Origin: JAXLRU01 sp046330935
Lineage (GTDB): Bacteria; Actinomycetota; Actinomycetes; Actinomycetales; Kineosporiaceae
Assembly (NCBI GenBank): GCA_046330935.1
Contig: JAXLRU010000002.1
Location: 1,116,001-1,180,000, forward strand
DNA length: 64,000 bases
Direction: 5' to 3'
Positions 42,523 to 50,491 of this stretch are shown here, one piece after another. The first letter of the stretch is position 1, and each line of letters starts with the position of its first letter. Both the position numbers and the translations under genes were made by a program. The notes under the pieces were generated by a model. It did not search any database. It saw only the letters and a program-made list of their open reading frames with translations, and was not told where the DNA came from.

Positions 42523-43368
42523 TCACTGCCCCGCGGACTCGTAGCGGCGCAGCCCGGTCTGGAACAGCCACACCCCGACGACCATCGTCCAGGCGGCGAC
42601 CAGGGGCGTCAGCAGGCCGATCCACCACAGGTCCCCCACCCGCAGGAACGCGACGGCGGGGAAGTAGCTCATGAACGCGAACGGCAGCGCCACGGTCAGC
42701 CCGAGCCGCACGACGATCCCGTAGATGGTGATCGGGAAGCGGGCGAGCTCGCCGAAGGTGTGCATGGCGAACGCGAACATCGACCACGGCGACTTCAACC
42801 AGAACGCCGACGCGTTCGTCGCAAGGTTCATCCCGATCTTCGTGACCACCGCCCCGGCCAGCAGGACCAGCCCGAGCAGCACCAGCGCCGGCGACCACTC
42901 CACGTCCACCCGGGTCAGCGCCACCGCCAGCAGGCCGCCGCCCACCGCCACGTTGCCGAGCCCGTTCATCCCGATCTGCGAGCTCATCACCTGCAGGACG
43001 GGCGCGTAGGGGCGCACCAGCAGGGGGTCGAGGTCGCCGGTGTTGACCGTCCACGCCAGGCTCCACGCGCCCTGGGCGACGAGCACGGACACGCCCTCGG
43101 TGAACGCGACGAGCGCGTAGATGAGGGCGACGTCCCAGAACCCCCACCCCTCGAACCGGGGGATCGCCTTGAAGATCGCCGACAGGAACACGATGCCGAT
43201 GCCCTGGGTGAACAGCGCCGAGACCGACAGCACCCAGAAGTCCTTCTCGTACTCCAGCGTCGAGCGCAGGTGCGCGCCCAGGCAGCGCCGGTACAGCCAC
43301 ACCTGACGCCGCAGGCCGGTGCGCACGCGGCCCTCGGCGGCCGCCGTCCCGAGAGTGGTCACCGTCAT
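42523..43368 (-). CDS. ABC-2 family transporter permease (second permease)
   Basis: A 281-residue membrane protein with about six helices, lacking the ABC signature. The opening RRCLGAHLRSTLEYEKDFWV and the central FEGWGFWDVALIYALVAFTEG and TGDLDPLLVRPYAPVLQVMSS match the DUF990/ABC-2 permeases that work in pairs with a NatA-like ATPase. ATG 43368 overlaps the preceding permease stop by 4 bases. It is the last gene of a three-gene exporter operon (ATPase, permease, permease). Confidence 0.88.
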   Translation of the reverse strand: MTVTTLGTAAAEGRVRTGLRRQVWLYRRCLGAHLRSTLEYEKDFWVLSVSALFTQGIGIVFLSAIFKAIPRFEGWGFWDVALIYALVAFTEGVSVLVAQGAWSLAWTVNTGDLDPLLVRPYAPVLQVMSSQIGMNGLGNVAVGGGLLAVALTRVDVEWSPALVLLGLVLLAGAVVTKIGMNLATNASAFWLKSPWSMFAFAMHTFGELARFPITIYGIVVRLGLTVALPFAFMSYFPAVAFLRVGDLWWIGLLTPLVAAWTMVVGVWLFQTGLRRYESAGQ

Positions 43369-44159
43369 CCTCCGTGCACCGTCAGCTGGCGGCTGGCCGC
43401 CGTCCACAAGGCCCGTGCCAGTCCCCACAGGACGGCGACCCACACGGCCTGGACGCCGACCGCCACCCACGCGCGCCCGCCGTCCAGGACGCCCGTCCAG
43501 ATCAGCGCGGGCGTCGAGGCCATGCCCGCGAACGGCGACGCCGACGCCGTCGCCTGCAGCCAGCCCGGCAGGAACGCCAGCGGTACGAGGTTGCCGGAGA
43601 ACAGCGTCATCGTGGCGATCCGCGCCACGTGCACGCCCTGGTAGTTCTGGGTCCAGAACACCGACAGGCCGCAGACGTAGACGAACGCGAACCGCAGCGG
43701 CAGCACCAGCGCGGCGCTGAGCGCCAGGGGGGCGAGGGCCGACGCCGACGGCGCACCCAGACCCCCGAACAGCGAGGCCGCGACCCCCGCCACGATCAGC
43801 GCCGTCCCCAGCTCGTACCCGGCGAACCCGATCGCCTCGGCGAAGCGCGACCACTGGTAGTCCACGGGGCGCACGAGGTCGAGGGCCACCTCGCCCTGCC
43901 GGATCCGGAACGCCATCCGGTAGTCGACGTAGCCGGACACCAGCGACGAGAACACGAACGCCACCAGCAGGTACGTCTTCATCGTCGGCCAGTCGAAGCC
44001 GCGCGAGGTCGTGCCGGACGCCAGCACCGCCCGCCACAGGTAGAGCATGGCCGCCGCCGAGAACGTCGAGGCGAGCAGGCCGAACAGGAACGTCGTCTGG
44101 TAGGCGAGCAGCGACTTCAGCGCCGCCCGGCCCATCCCGTAGTAGGCCCGCAGCGTCAC
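43365..44159 (-). CDS. ABC-2 family transporter permease (first permease)
   Basis: A 264-residue six-helix permease. It opens with MTLRAYYGMGRAALKSLLAY and contains FRIRQGEVALDLVRPVDYQW, the counterpart of the TGDLDPLLVRP segment in the partner protein. The GTG start overlaps the ATPase stop by 4 bases, and its stop overlaps the next permease start, so stoichiometric synthesis is expected. The substrate is unknown; comparable systems export lipids, peptides or cell-wall compounds. Confidence 0.88.
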   Translation of the reverse strand: MTLRAYYGMGRAALKSLLAYQTTFLFGLLASTFSAAAMLYLWRAVLASGTTSRGFDWPTMKTYLLVAFVFSSLVSGYVDYRMAFRIRQGEVALDLVRPVDYQWSRFAEAIGFAGYELGTALIVAGVAASLFGGLGAPSASALAPLALSAALVLPLRFAFVYVCGLSVFWTQNYQGVHVARIATMTLFSGNLVPLAFLPGWLQATASASPFAGMASTPALIWTGVLDGGRAWVAVGVQAVWVAVLWGLARALWTAASRQLTVHGG

Positions 44160-45169
44160 GCCGGCCGCCCCGGGTGGAGGCTGCCGTCGTACACCTTGCG
44201 CACGACGTCCTCGATCGCGGGCTCGTCGATCGACAGGTCGACCAGCTCGGCCTGCGTGCCCACGGCGGCGAGGATGTCGCCGACGCCGACCGCCAGCCGG
44301 TCGATGGTGATGCTCAGCTGCCGGTCGCCGTCCTCGCCCTCGATCCGCGCGGCCGGCAGCGCCGCCCGCAGGGCCTCCACCGAGGTGACGGGGGTCGCGA
44401 GCGTCACGTGGACGACGCGCTCGCGGGCGTGGGCGTCCTTCACCGACTGCAGGTCGCCGTCGTAGACGATCTTGCCGCCGTCGAGGATGACGAGGCGCTT
44501 GCAGATGTCCTCGATGTCGCCGAGGTCGTGGGTGGTGAGCATGACGGTGGTGCCGTCGGCCACGAGCTGCCGGACGAATGCGCGGACCCTGTCCTTCACC
44601 GAGATGTCGAGGCCGATGGTCGGCTCGTCGAGGTAGACGATCGACGGCTCGTGGATCAGGGCGGCGGCGAGGTCGGCGCGCATCCGCTGGCCCAGGGACA
44701 GCTTGCGCGCGGGGGAGGGCAGCAGCTCCTCCAGGCCGAGGACGGCGTCGAGGCGTTCGAGGGTCGCAGCGTAGCGGGCCTGCGGTAGGCCGTGGATGTC
44801 GCGCAGCAGCTCCAGCGACTCGCGCACCGGGAGGTCCCACCACAGCTGGGTGCGCTGGCCGAAGACGACGCCGATCCGGCGCGCGTTCTCGATCCGCTGC
44901 CGGTGCGGGACCACCCCTGCGACGGTGATGCTGCCCGAGGTCGGCACCAGGATGCCCGTGAGCATCTTGATCGTCGTGGACTTCCCGGCGCCGTTGGGCC
45001 CCACGTAGGCGACGGCCTCGCCCGCCTCCACCGTGAGGTCGACGTGGTCGACGGCGATGTGCTCGGTGTAGTGGCGCTGGACCAGGTGCTTCACCGAGCC
45101 CCGCAGCCCCGGGGCCTTGTCGGCGCGACGGAACACCTTGGTCAGCCCGGAGGCCTCCAGCAACGGCAT
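44156..45169 (-). CDS. NatA-like ABC transporter ATP-binding protein
   Basis: A 337-residue ATPase. Walker A is GPNGAGKS, Q loop FGQRTQLWWDLP, signature LSLGQRMRADLA, Walker B IVYLDEPTIGLD, and H loop MLTTHDLGDIE. The long C-terminal part (residues about 245-337) is the regulatory tail common to DUF990-partnered ATPases. The FGQRTQLWWDLP segment is the hallmark of this subfamily. It is the first gene of the operon; upstream is the long hairpin at 45246. Confidence 0.94.
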   Translation of the reverse strand: MPLLEASGLTKVFRRADKAPGLRGSVKHLVQRHYTEHIAVDHVDLTVEAGEAVAYVGPNGAGKSTTIKMLTGILVPTSGSITVAGVVPHRQRIENARRIGVVFGQRTQLWWDLPVRESLELLRDIHGLPQARYAATLERLDAVLGLEELLPSPARKLSLGQRMRADLAAALIHEPSIVYLDEPTIGLDISVKDRVRAFVRQLVADGTTVMLTTHDLGDIEDICKRLVILDGGKIVYDGDLQSVKDAHARERVVHVTLATPVTSVEALRAALPAARIEGEDGDRQLSITIDRLAVGVGDILAAVGTQAELVDLSIDEPAIEDVVRKVYDGSLHPGRPA

Positions 45170-45245
45170 CGGGCGAGTATGGCAACGCGCCCGATTCGTC
45201 CGCCACGCCTTTAGCGGCGGGTCGCCGGACTCGTCCCTTCATGCA

Positions 45246-45311
45246 GATGAGCAGGCTCCGTGAGGACACGCCGGCGCCCGGCACGGCGTGTCCTCACGGA
45301 ACCTGCTCATC
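45246..45311. repeat. Long 28-bp hairpin
   Basis: The arms 45246-45273 and 45284-45311 are complementary at 27 of 28 positions (GATGAGCAGG... against ...CCTGCTCATC) around a 10-base loop. It lies 59 bp beyond the SGNH hydrolase stop and 77 bp upstream of the ABC ATPase start on the same strand. A strong terminator or a palindromic insertion would both fit; there is no T tract on the minus strand. Confidence 0.8.
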
Positions 45312-45369
45312 GGGGGAGGGACGGCGGCGGGCAGGTGTCCACGTGGACGAGACCCCGCCCGCCGTCACG

Positions 45370-46770
45370 TCACTTCCTGGTCTTCGTCACCGTCTTGCAG
45401 GTCTTCTTGCCGTTCTTGCCGGTCTTGCACTTCTTCACCGTCGTGACCTTGCCGGTCTTCGTGGTCTTGGTGGGGCTCGGCTTGGTGGTCGTCGGCGTCG
45501 GGGTGGTCGTCGTGGGGGTGGGCGAGGTGGTCGTCGGCTCGGTCGTGATCGGCGTGGTCGAGGCGACGACGTCGTCGAGCAGGAAGCTCGCCGTGTCCGA
45601 GGCCAGCTCGGCGTAGACGCTGACGGCGGTGACGTCGGCGGGGACGGTGTAGGTGCCGGCCAGGCGCGTCCAGCCGTCGGCGGTGGCGGCCACCGCGGAG
45701 GCGACCTGCTCGTAGGACGTCGTGCCGCCGCTCGTGCGCTGGATGCTGAGGTTGGCCGTGGTGGCGCTCTCGCCCGCGGCCAGCCGCACCCAGGCGGCGA
45801 GGTAGTACGTGCTGCCCGGTCGCAGGGTGCCGGTGACGTCGCGGCTGGCCCCGTTCCAGGACGCCGTGCGGCCCGTGACGCTCAACGCGGAGCTGCCGCT
45901 GTGGCCGCCGGAGACGAGGCTCAGCTGCTCGCTCGCCCGGCCCGTCCACCCGCCGGCCTGGCCGCCTTCGAACGTCGACTCCAGGACGACGCCGGTCTGC
46001 GGCGGGGCGCTGGTGGTGGGGCTGGTCGTCGTCGGGGTCGGGCCGGTGCCCTTGCCGTACGCCTCGGGGTGCGCCTGCAGGGCCGCCCACCAGGCGTTGC
46101 CCATCTTCACGTAGCCGTTGTTGTTGGGGTGGACGGCGTCGCCGAGGTCGGAGGTGCCCAGCGCCGAGAACATGTCGACGTTGTAGACCTTGAAGCCCTT
46201 GGCCACCCGCGCCGAGACGAGCGCCGGGATCCGGGAGTTGTACGTCTGGACGTCGGCGGTGCCGCTGGCGTAGCTCATCCGGATGATGGAGGCCACGAAC
46301 AGGTTCACCGACGGGTCGTTGGCGAGGATGCGGTCGACCAGCTGCTCCAGCCGCCCCGGCGCGTTCGCCGTGTCGCGGTTGGTCAGGTCGTTCGTGCCGA
46401 TGTGCAGCAGGATCGTCTGCGGCCGGGCCGACTGCTGCCACCGCGTGACGTTGTCGAGCACCTGTTGGATCGTCCAGCCCGAGTGGCCCTCGTGGTCGCC
46501 GTCGCCCAGGCCGCTGGGCAGCGGGTTGTCGCTGACGGACCCGACGAGGTCGACGGTGGCCCCCGCGCCCGTGAGGTTGCGCCACAGCGTGGGCCGGTAG
46601 CCGCCGCCGGAGGAGCCGAAGCCGAGGGTGATGGAGTCGCCGAGCGGCATGATCCGGTAGCCGCCGTTGGACGTCGCCGCGTCGGCCCCGGAGCCCAGCA
46701 CCAGGGCGCCCGACACCGCCAGGCTCGCGGCGGCCAGCGAGGCCATCGCCGTGAACGCGAATCTCTTCAT
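45370..46770 (-). CDS. Secreted SGNH/GDSL hydrolase with a carbohydrate-binding module and a basic C-terminal tail
   Basis: A 466-residue exported esterase-like protein. The signal peptide ends near ADAA (residue 32). The SGNH core has block I GDSITLGF, block III GTNDLTN and block V DAVHPNNNGY, so Ser, Asn and the Asp-His pair are all present; such enzymes often remove acetyl groups from polysaccharides. After a TPTTTSPTT linker, residues about 262-405 form a CBM4/9-like beta-sandwich (LESTFEGGQAGGWTG, FLLDDVVA). The end is a second Thr/Pro linker and the tail KKCKTGKNGKKTCKT, nearly identical to that of the GH26 mannanase, with Cys 448 and 458. It may deacetylate the same glycan. Confidence 0.9.
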   Translation of the reverse strand: MKRFAFTAMASLAAASLAVSGALVLGSGADAATSNGGYRIMPLGDSITLGFGSSGGGYRPTLWRNLTGAGATVDLVGSVSDNPLPSGLGDGDHEGHSGWTIQQVLDNVTRWQQSARPQTILLHIGTNDLTNRDTANAPGRLEQLVDRILANDPSVNLFVASIIRMSYASGTADVQTYNSRIPALVSARVAKGFKVYNVDMFSALGTSDLGDAVHPNNNGYVKMGNAWWAALQAHPEAYGKGTGPTPTTTSPTTSAPPQTGVVLESTFEGGQAGGWTGRASEQLSLVSGGHSGSSALSVTGRTASWNGASRDVTGTLRPGSTYYLAAWVRLAAGESATTANLSIQRTSGGTTSYEQVASAVAATADGWTRLAGTYTVPADVTAVSVYAELASDTASFLLDDVVASTTPITTEPTTTSPTPTTTTPTPTTTKPSPTKTTKTGKVTTVKKCKTGKNGKKTCKTVTKTRK

Positions 46771-46845
46771 CGAGCGTCACCTGTTCCTCTGGTCGCCGAA
46801 AGGTGCGCCGGCGACGGTCCCCATCACACTTTTTCCGGCCTCGAC

Positions 46846-46859
46846 TGTGATCGATCACA
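46846..46859. promoter_or_regulatory. Lac-operator-like palindrome in the SGNH hydrolase leader
   Basis: TGTGATCGATCACA is a perfect 14-bp palindrome, 76 bp upstream of the SGNH start and downstream of its predicted promoter. The half-site spacing and central CG fit LacI-family operators. Closely related sites stand at 48320 and 50433. Confidence 0.55.
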
Positions 46860-46942
46860 ACTCCTGCGGCCCCGTCGTATTCGGCGAGCGGAAGGATCGG
46901 GGCGGACAGTGCCCGCCCCCGGCCGGGGAGGGGCGGACGGCG

Positions 46943-46971
46943 ACATTAGGCCAGGCAGGAAGCCCTGGCAA
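46943..46971 (-). promoter_or_regulatory. Promoter of the SGNH hydrolase gene
   Basis: On the minus strand TTGCCA (46966-46971), a 17-base spacer and TAATGT (46943-46948). Transcription would start near 46936, leaving a leader of about 165 bases that contains the palindrome at 46846. The rest of the 350-bp gap up to 47121 shows nothing else I can support. Confidence 0.6.
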
Positions 46972-47121
46972 GGCGTGCGACCGATGTCAACGCCGTAGCT
47001 GCGTCCGCCGGGGGGATTCCCGCGGCCGGAACCCGGGGGGCCGCTGTGCGCCGAGACTTCTCGGAGGATTCTGATTCCCGTCGTGCCACGTGGAGCGGTC
47101 GTTTCGGCGGCCCCGGGACGG

Positions 47122-48108
47122 TCATTCCGGGCGCACGACGAGCACCACCTTTCCCACGTGCTCGGAGCGCTCGAGGAGCTCGTGGGCGGCCGCCACCTGC
47201 GTCCAGGGCAGCCGGGCGTGCACGACGGGCCGGATCACACCGTCGGCGACGAGCGGCCACACGTGCTGGACGACGCCCGCGCAGATCGCGGCCTTCTCGC
47301 CCAGGGGGCGGGCGCGCAGCGTCGTCGCGAGGACGGCGGCCCGCTTGGCCATCAGTGCGGCGAGGTCGAGCTCGGCCCGCCGCCCGCCCTGCAGGCCGAT
47401 CACCACCAGGCGCCCGTGCACGGCGAGCACCTCGACGTTGCGGGCGAGGTAGGCGCCGCCGATAGCGTCGAGGACGACGTCGGCGCCGCGCCCGTCCGTG
47501 GCGCGCAGGACGGCGTCCACGAAGTCCTCGGTGCGGTAGTCCACCAGCACCTGCGCGCCGAGGTCGGCGCACGCCTGCAGCTTGGCGGCCGATCCGGCCG
47601 TCACCGCCACGCGGGCGCCGATCGCCCGGGCGAGCTGGATGGCGAACGTGCCGATGCCGCCCGCTCCGCCGTGGACGAGCAGCGTCTCGTCTGGGCGCAG
47701 GCCCGCGAGCATCACGACGTTGGACCAGACGGTGGCGGCCACCTCGGGCAGGGACGCGGCGTCGACCAGGTCGAGCCCCGCCGGCACCGGCATCAGCTGG
47801 CCCACGGGCACCGCGACCTGCTCCGCGTAGCCACCGCCGGCGAGCAGCGCGCACGCCGGCTGCCCGACCTCCCAGCCCTCGACCCCGTCCCCGACGGCGC
47901 GCACGCGCCCGGACGCCTCCAGCCCCAGCACCTCGCTCGCGCCGGGCGGCGGCGGGTAGTAGCCCTGACGCTGCAGGACGTCGGCGCGGTTGACGGCGGT
48001 GGCGACGACGTCGAGCACGACCTCGCCGGGCGCGGGCTGCGGGTCGGGCACGTCCCCGAGGGTCAGGTGCTGCGGCCCGCCGGGGGTCTGGACCAGGACA
48101 GCGCGCAT
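47122..48108 (-). CDS. NAD(P)H:quinone oxidoreductase of the PIG3/QOR family
   Basis: A 328-residue medium-chain dehydrogenase without zinc ligands. It opens with MRAVLVQTPGGPQHLTLGD, has the quinone-oxidoreductase segment NRADVLQRQGYYPPPPGAS that marks the TP53I3/PIG3 subgroup, and binds NADPH through LLVHGGAGGIGTFAIQLARA. The length is normal. No operon partners: it is divergent from the secreted-protein cluster at 48366 and reads toward the SGNH hydrolase promoter region. Confidence 0.93.
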   Translation of the reverse strand: MRAVLVQTPGGPQHLTLGDVPDPQPAPGEVVLDVVATAVNRADVLQRQGYYPPPPGASEVLGLEASGRVRAVGDGVEGWEVGQPACALLAGGGYAEQVAVPVGQLMPVPAGLDLVDAASLPEVAATVWSNVVMLAGLRPDETLLVHGGAGGIGTFAIQLARAIGARVAVTAGSAAKLQACADLGAQVLVDYRTEDFVDAVLRATDGRGADVVLDAIGGAYLARNVEVLAVHGRLVVIGLQGGRRAELDLAALMAKRAAVLATTLRARPLGEKAAICAGVVQHVWPLVADGVIRPVVHARLPWTQVAAAHELLERSEHVGKVVLVVRPE

Positions 48109-48317
48109 GGGGCGAGGCTATCCGCGGGTGGCACGGGCGGCCCGTCACCCGGGCGGCGGACGCTGCGTGGCCCGGCGACGGGGCGATTCGGGCACCGCGC
48201 GGGCCCGCCGTCACCCCTGCGGCGCAACGACCGCCGTCCGGGGTGGCGCGAGGACGCCGCCGGGGTGAGGCGCAGCTCCCGGCCTGAAGCACCGGGGCGC
48301 GGGAGGACGACACCTCA

Positions 48318-48335
48318 CCTGTGAACGCTCACAGG
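48318..48335. promoter_or_regulatory. Lac-operator-like palindrome upstream of the secreted-protein cluster
   Basis: CCTGTGAACGCTCACAGG, an 18-bp palindrome with one mismatched pair, ends 31 bp before the ATG at 48366. Its core TGTGAACGCTCACA is identical to the site at 50433 and differs by two bases from the one at 46846. The arrangement matches the ideal lac operator (TGTGAGCGCTCACA), so a LacI-family repressor is the likely ligand. Confidence 0.6.
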
Positions 48336-48365
48336 AGCGGGCCCGGGCACCCCAGGGAGACAGCG

Positions 48366-48533
48366 ATGACCGCCAGCACCGCTCGCGCATGGAAGCGCGC
48401 CGCGCTCGTCACCGCCGGGGTCCTCGCGGCGCACACGGCACTCACCCTCGGCGCCTCCGCGCCGTCGTCCTCCGCCGTCGGGGCATGCTCCGCCGCCCCG
48501 ACCTCCAGCTCGTGCCTCGCGGCCGACCGCTGA
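48366..48533 (+). CDS. Stub of the secreted-protein family: signal peptide plus a short Ser-rich tail
   Basis: A 55-residue frame, MTASTARAWKRAALVTAGVL followed by a hydrophobic core and a Ser/Ala cleavage region, closely resembling the signal peptides of the three paralogues downstream (shared KRAALV). The mature part is only CSAAPTSSSCLAADR-like, with two Cys. GGGAGA precedes the ATG. It is either a truncated fourth copy or a tiny secreted peptide. It ends 36 bp before the next paralogue, so the two are probably co-transcribed from the operator-controlled promoter. Confidence 0.55.
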   Translation: MTASTARAWKRAALVTAGVLAAHTALTLGASAPSSSAVGACSAAPTSSSCLAADR

Positions 48534-48571
48534 TCCGTCCGATCCCCACCCGACCAGACATGGAGACACTC

Positions 48572-49204
48572 GTGAAGGTCAGAACGCGCATGGGCGGCTG
48601 GAAGCGAGCCGCTCTCGTCCTCGCGGGCGCGCTCGTCGCGCCCATGGCGGTCGCCCTCGGCGGCCCCACGGCCCCGGCGTCCGCGGCGACGATCATCCCC
48701 TGCCAAGACCGCACCACCGCGACGCCGTTCCGGCCCTGGAGCGACACGCGCAACTACTACCTGCTGCAGGGCGGCAGCTTCGAGTACGGCAACCAGGGCT
48801 GGGACCTCTACGGCCAGGCCGGCATCGGCAACGGCAGCAGCCCGTGGAAGGTGTGGGGCGGCGGGTCGCGCGCCCTCTGGCTCGGCCCGGGCGGCACCGC
48901 CGTCGCGCCCACGTTCTGCGCCTCGGTCGCCGAGCCGTACGTGCGCTTCTTCTACCTGGCCAGCCCCGAGCAGAACGCGCGGCTCAAGGTGAGCCTGACG
49001 ATCTGGCGCGGCACCACCCAGACGACGCAGCAGTACTGGCTGCCCGGCGGCTCGGGCCGCTGGGAGGTCAGCCAGGCGATCCCGATCCCCGACGTCTACG
49101 CCGACGGCTACCGCAGCCTCAGCGTGAAGTTCGAGGCCGTGAACTCCTCGACGGCCCAGTGGCTGATCGACGACTTCTCGGTCGACCCCTGGAAGTCGCT
49201 GTGA
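48572..49204 (+). CDS. Secreted protein of an unassigned tandem family (copy 1)
   Basis: A 210-residue exported protein. After a signal peptide (MGGWKRAALVLAGALVAPMA then ASAAT) the mature part of about 170 residues is rich in Trp, Tyr and Gly: PCQDRTTATPF, LLQGGSFEYGNQGWDLYG, ALWLGPGGTAVAPTFCA, YVRFFYLA, LKVSLTIWRGTT, and the end STAQWLIDDFSVDPWKSL. Two Cys flank the first half. The strand-rich pattern and closing DDF motif recall CBM4/22-like or other jelly-roll carbohydrate-binding folds. GTG 48572 has GGAGAC upstream; ATG 48560 is an alternative. No catalytic residues are evident, and I do not recognise the family. Confidence 0.75.
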   Translation: MKVRTRMGGWKRAALVLAGALVAPMAVALGGPTAPASAATIIPCQDRTTATPFRPWSDTRNYYLLQGGSFEYGNQGWDLYGQAGIGNGSSPWKVWGGGSRALWLGPGGTAVAPTFCASVAEPYVRFFYLASPEQNARLKVSLTIWRGTTQTTQQYWLPGGSGRWEVSQAIPIPDVYADGYRSLSVKFEAVNSSTAQWLIDDFSVDPWKSL

Positions 49205-49208
49205 GCTG

Positions 49209-49277
49209 AGCCGCACGCCGTCCCGACCGCCCCCGTCCGCTCCTCGTGAGCGGGCGGGGGCGGTCGCGTGTGCGGCT
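49209..49277 (+). terminator. Compound hairpin after copy 1
   Basis: The inner arms 49225-49242 and 49248-49265 pair over 18 bp with one G-T mismatch (GACCGCCCCCG ... CGGGGGCGGTC), loop CTCGT. The outer arms AGCCGCAC (49209-49216) and GTGCGGCT (49270-49277) extend it. It begins 5 bp after the copy 1 stop. The remainder to 49550 holds short CGCGGACG repeats near 49283-49335 and presumably the copy 2 promoter. Confidence 0.65.
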
Positions 49278-49550
49278 GGACGGCGCGGACGGCGCGGACG
49301 TCGCGGTCGTCGCGGACGTCGCGGACGTGCGGGTGGCGGGGTGGTCCGGACGGGACGCATGGCGTCACGGTGCGTGCTCGCCCCTGCGTCCAGGAGCACC
49401 TGCCCACCCGATCGGAGCAGCGACCGTCCGGGCGGGTGTCACGGCCTCGTCAGCCGGGTGATCCACGAGGCGAGCCCCCCACTCGGGCGGGCCCTGACCC
49501 CAGGATGATCACACCACGTAGTTCGAAAGATACGGAAAGTTGGAGGACCC

Positions 49551-50177
49551 ATGGCCACGCATCGAGCCCCGGGCTGGAAGCGCGTCGCGCTCGCGCTCGC
49601 CGCGGCGCTGGCGGCCCCGCTGGCGGTGGTCCTCCCGGGGGCGCCCGCCCAGGCCGCCGACATCATCCAGTGCCAGCCCCGCTCGACGGCCATGCCGTTC
49701 CAGCGCTGGGGCGACACGCGCACCTACTACTCCCTCCAGGGCGGCACCTTCGAGTGGGGTCAGCAGGGCTGGAGCACGTGGGGTCAGGCCGGCGTCGGGT
49801 ACGGCGGCAGCCCGTGGGGCGTGTGGGGCGGCGGGCAGCGTGCCATGTGGCTGGGCCCGGGCGGCACGGTGACGGCCCCGCCCTTCTGTGCCGACGTCAC
49901 CGAGCCCTACATCCGCTTCTTCTACCTGGCCGGGCCGGAGCAGAACGCGCGGCTCAAGGTCACCATGACGATCTGGCGCGGCTCGGCGTCCACCCAGCAG
50001 CAGTACTGGCTGCCGGCTGGCTCCAACCGCTGGGAGGTCAGCCCCGCCATCCCGATCCCGGACGTCTACGGCTGGGGGTACCGCACCCTCAGCGTGAAGT
50101 TCGAGGCGGTGAACTCCTCGACCGCGCAGTGGCTGATCGACGACTTCTCGGTCGACCCGTGGAAGTCCCTGCGCTGA
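49551..50177 (+). CDS. Secreted protein of an unassigned tandem family (copy 2)
   Basis: A 208-residue paralogue of the proteins at 48572 and 50492. The signal peptide is APGWKRVALALAAALAAPLA then AQAA; the mature protein keeps every landmark: QCQPRSTAMPFQRWGDTRTY, LQGGTFEWGQQGW, AMWLGPGGTVTAPPFCA, YIRFFYLAG, TIWRG, and the closing STAQWLIDDFSVDPWKSLR. ATG 49551 has GGAGG at good spacing. No lac-like operator precedes this copy, unlike the stub/copy 1 unit and copy 3, so it may be controlled differently. A strong hairpin follows its stop. Confidence 0.75.
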   Translation: MATHRAPGWKRVALALAAALAAPLAVVLPGAPAQAADIIQCQPRSTAMPFQRWGDTRTYYSLQGGTFEWGQQGWSTWGQAGVGYGGSPWGVWGGGQRAMWLGPGGTVTAPPFCADVTEPYIRFFYLAGPEQNARLKVTMTIWRGSASTQQQYWLPAGSNRWEVSPAIPIPDVYGWGYRTLSVKFEAVNSSTAQWLIDDFSVDPWKSLR

Positions 50178-50191
50178 CCTCCCGCGCATCG

Positions 50192-50229
50192 GGTGCGCCG
50201 GCCGCGATCACGATCGCGACCGGCGCACC
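50192..50229 (+). terminator. Hairpin after copy 2
   Basis: The arms 50192-50209 and 50212-50229 (GGTGCGCCGG...GATC against GATCGCG...GGCGCACC) pair over 18 bp with one mismatch and start 14 bp after the copy 2 stop. A related GCGATCACGATGGCGA segment follows near 50257. The rest of the gap to 50432 shows no gene. Confidence 0.6.
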
Positions 50230-50432
50230 TGCGTCTGTGTCTGCGGGCGGCGGCGCGATCACGATGGCGACGGCCGTGCGAGCGGTCCGCGACGCCGGGC
50301 GAGGGATGACGCAGCGTGCTTGCCCTGACGACGCCAGTGAGCGGTTCACCCGATCGGATGCGCAGCCCCGCCGGCCGGGTGCGGGGCCGCGGCACGGGGG
50401 TGACGCGGGGGCCGGGGCACCTTCTCTCGCCA

Positions 50433-50446
50433 TGTGAACGCTCACA
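50433..50446. promoter_or_regulatory. Lac-operator-like palindrome upstream of copy 3
   Basis: TGTGAACGCTCACA, identical in core to the site at 48320. It ends 45 bp before the ATG of copy 3 at 50492. Confidence 0.6.
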
Positions 50447-50491
50447 CTGATGACAGAAGGTGAAAGCTTGATCACAGGAAGTAGAGGAACC

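Noticed and set aside
47046..48324. Plus-strand frames opposite the quinone oxidoreductase
   Set aside because: The minus-strand gene has a full QOR domain set; the plus-strand frames are Arg-rich shadows.
46846..50446. CRP/GlxR-type sites
   Set aside because: CRP sites have six bases between TGTGA and TCACA; here there are four with a central CG, as in lac-type operators.
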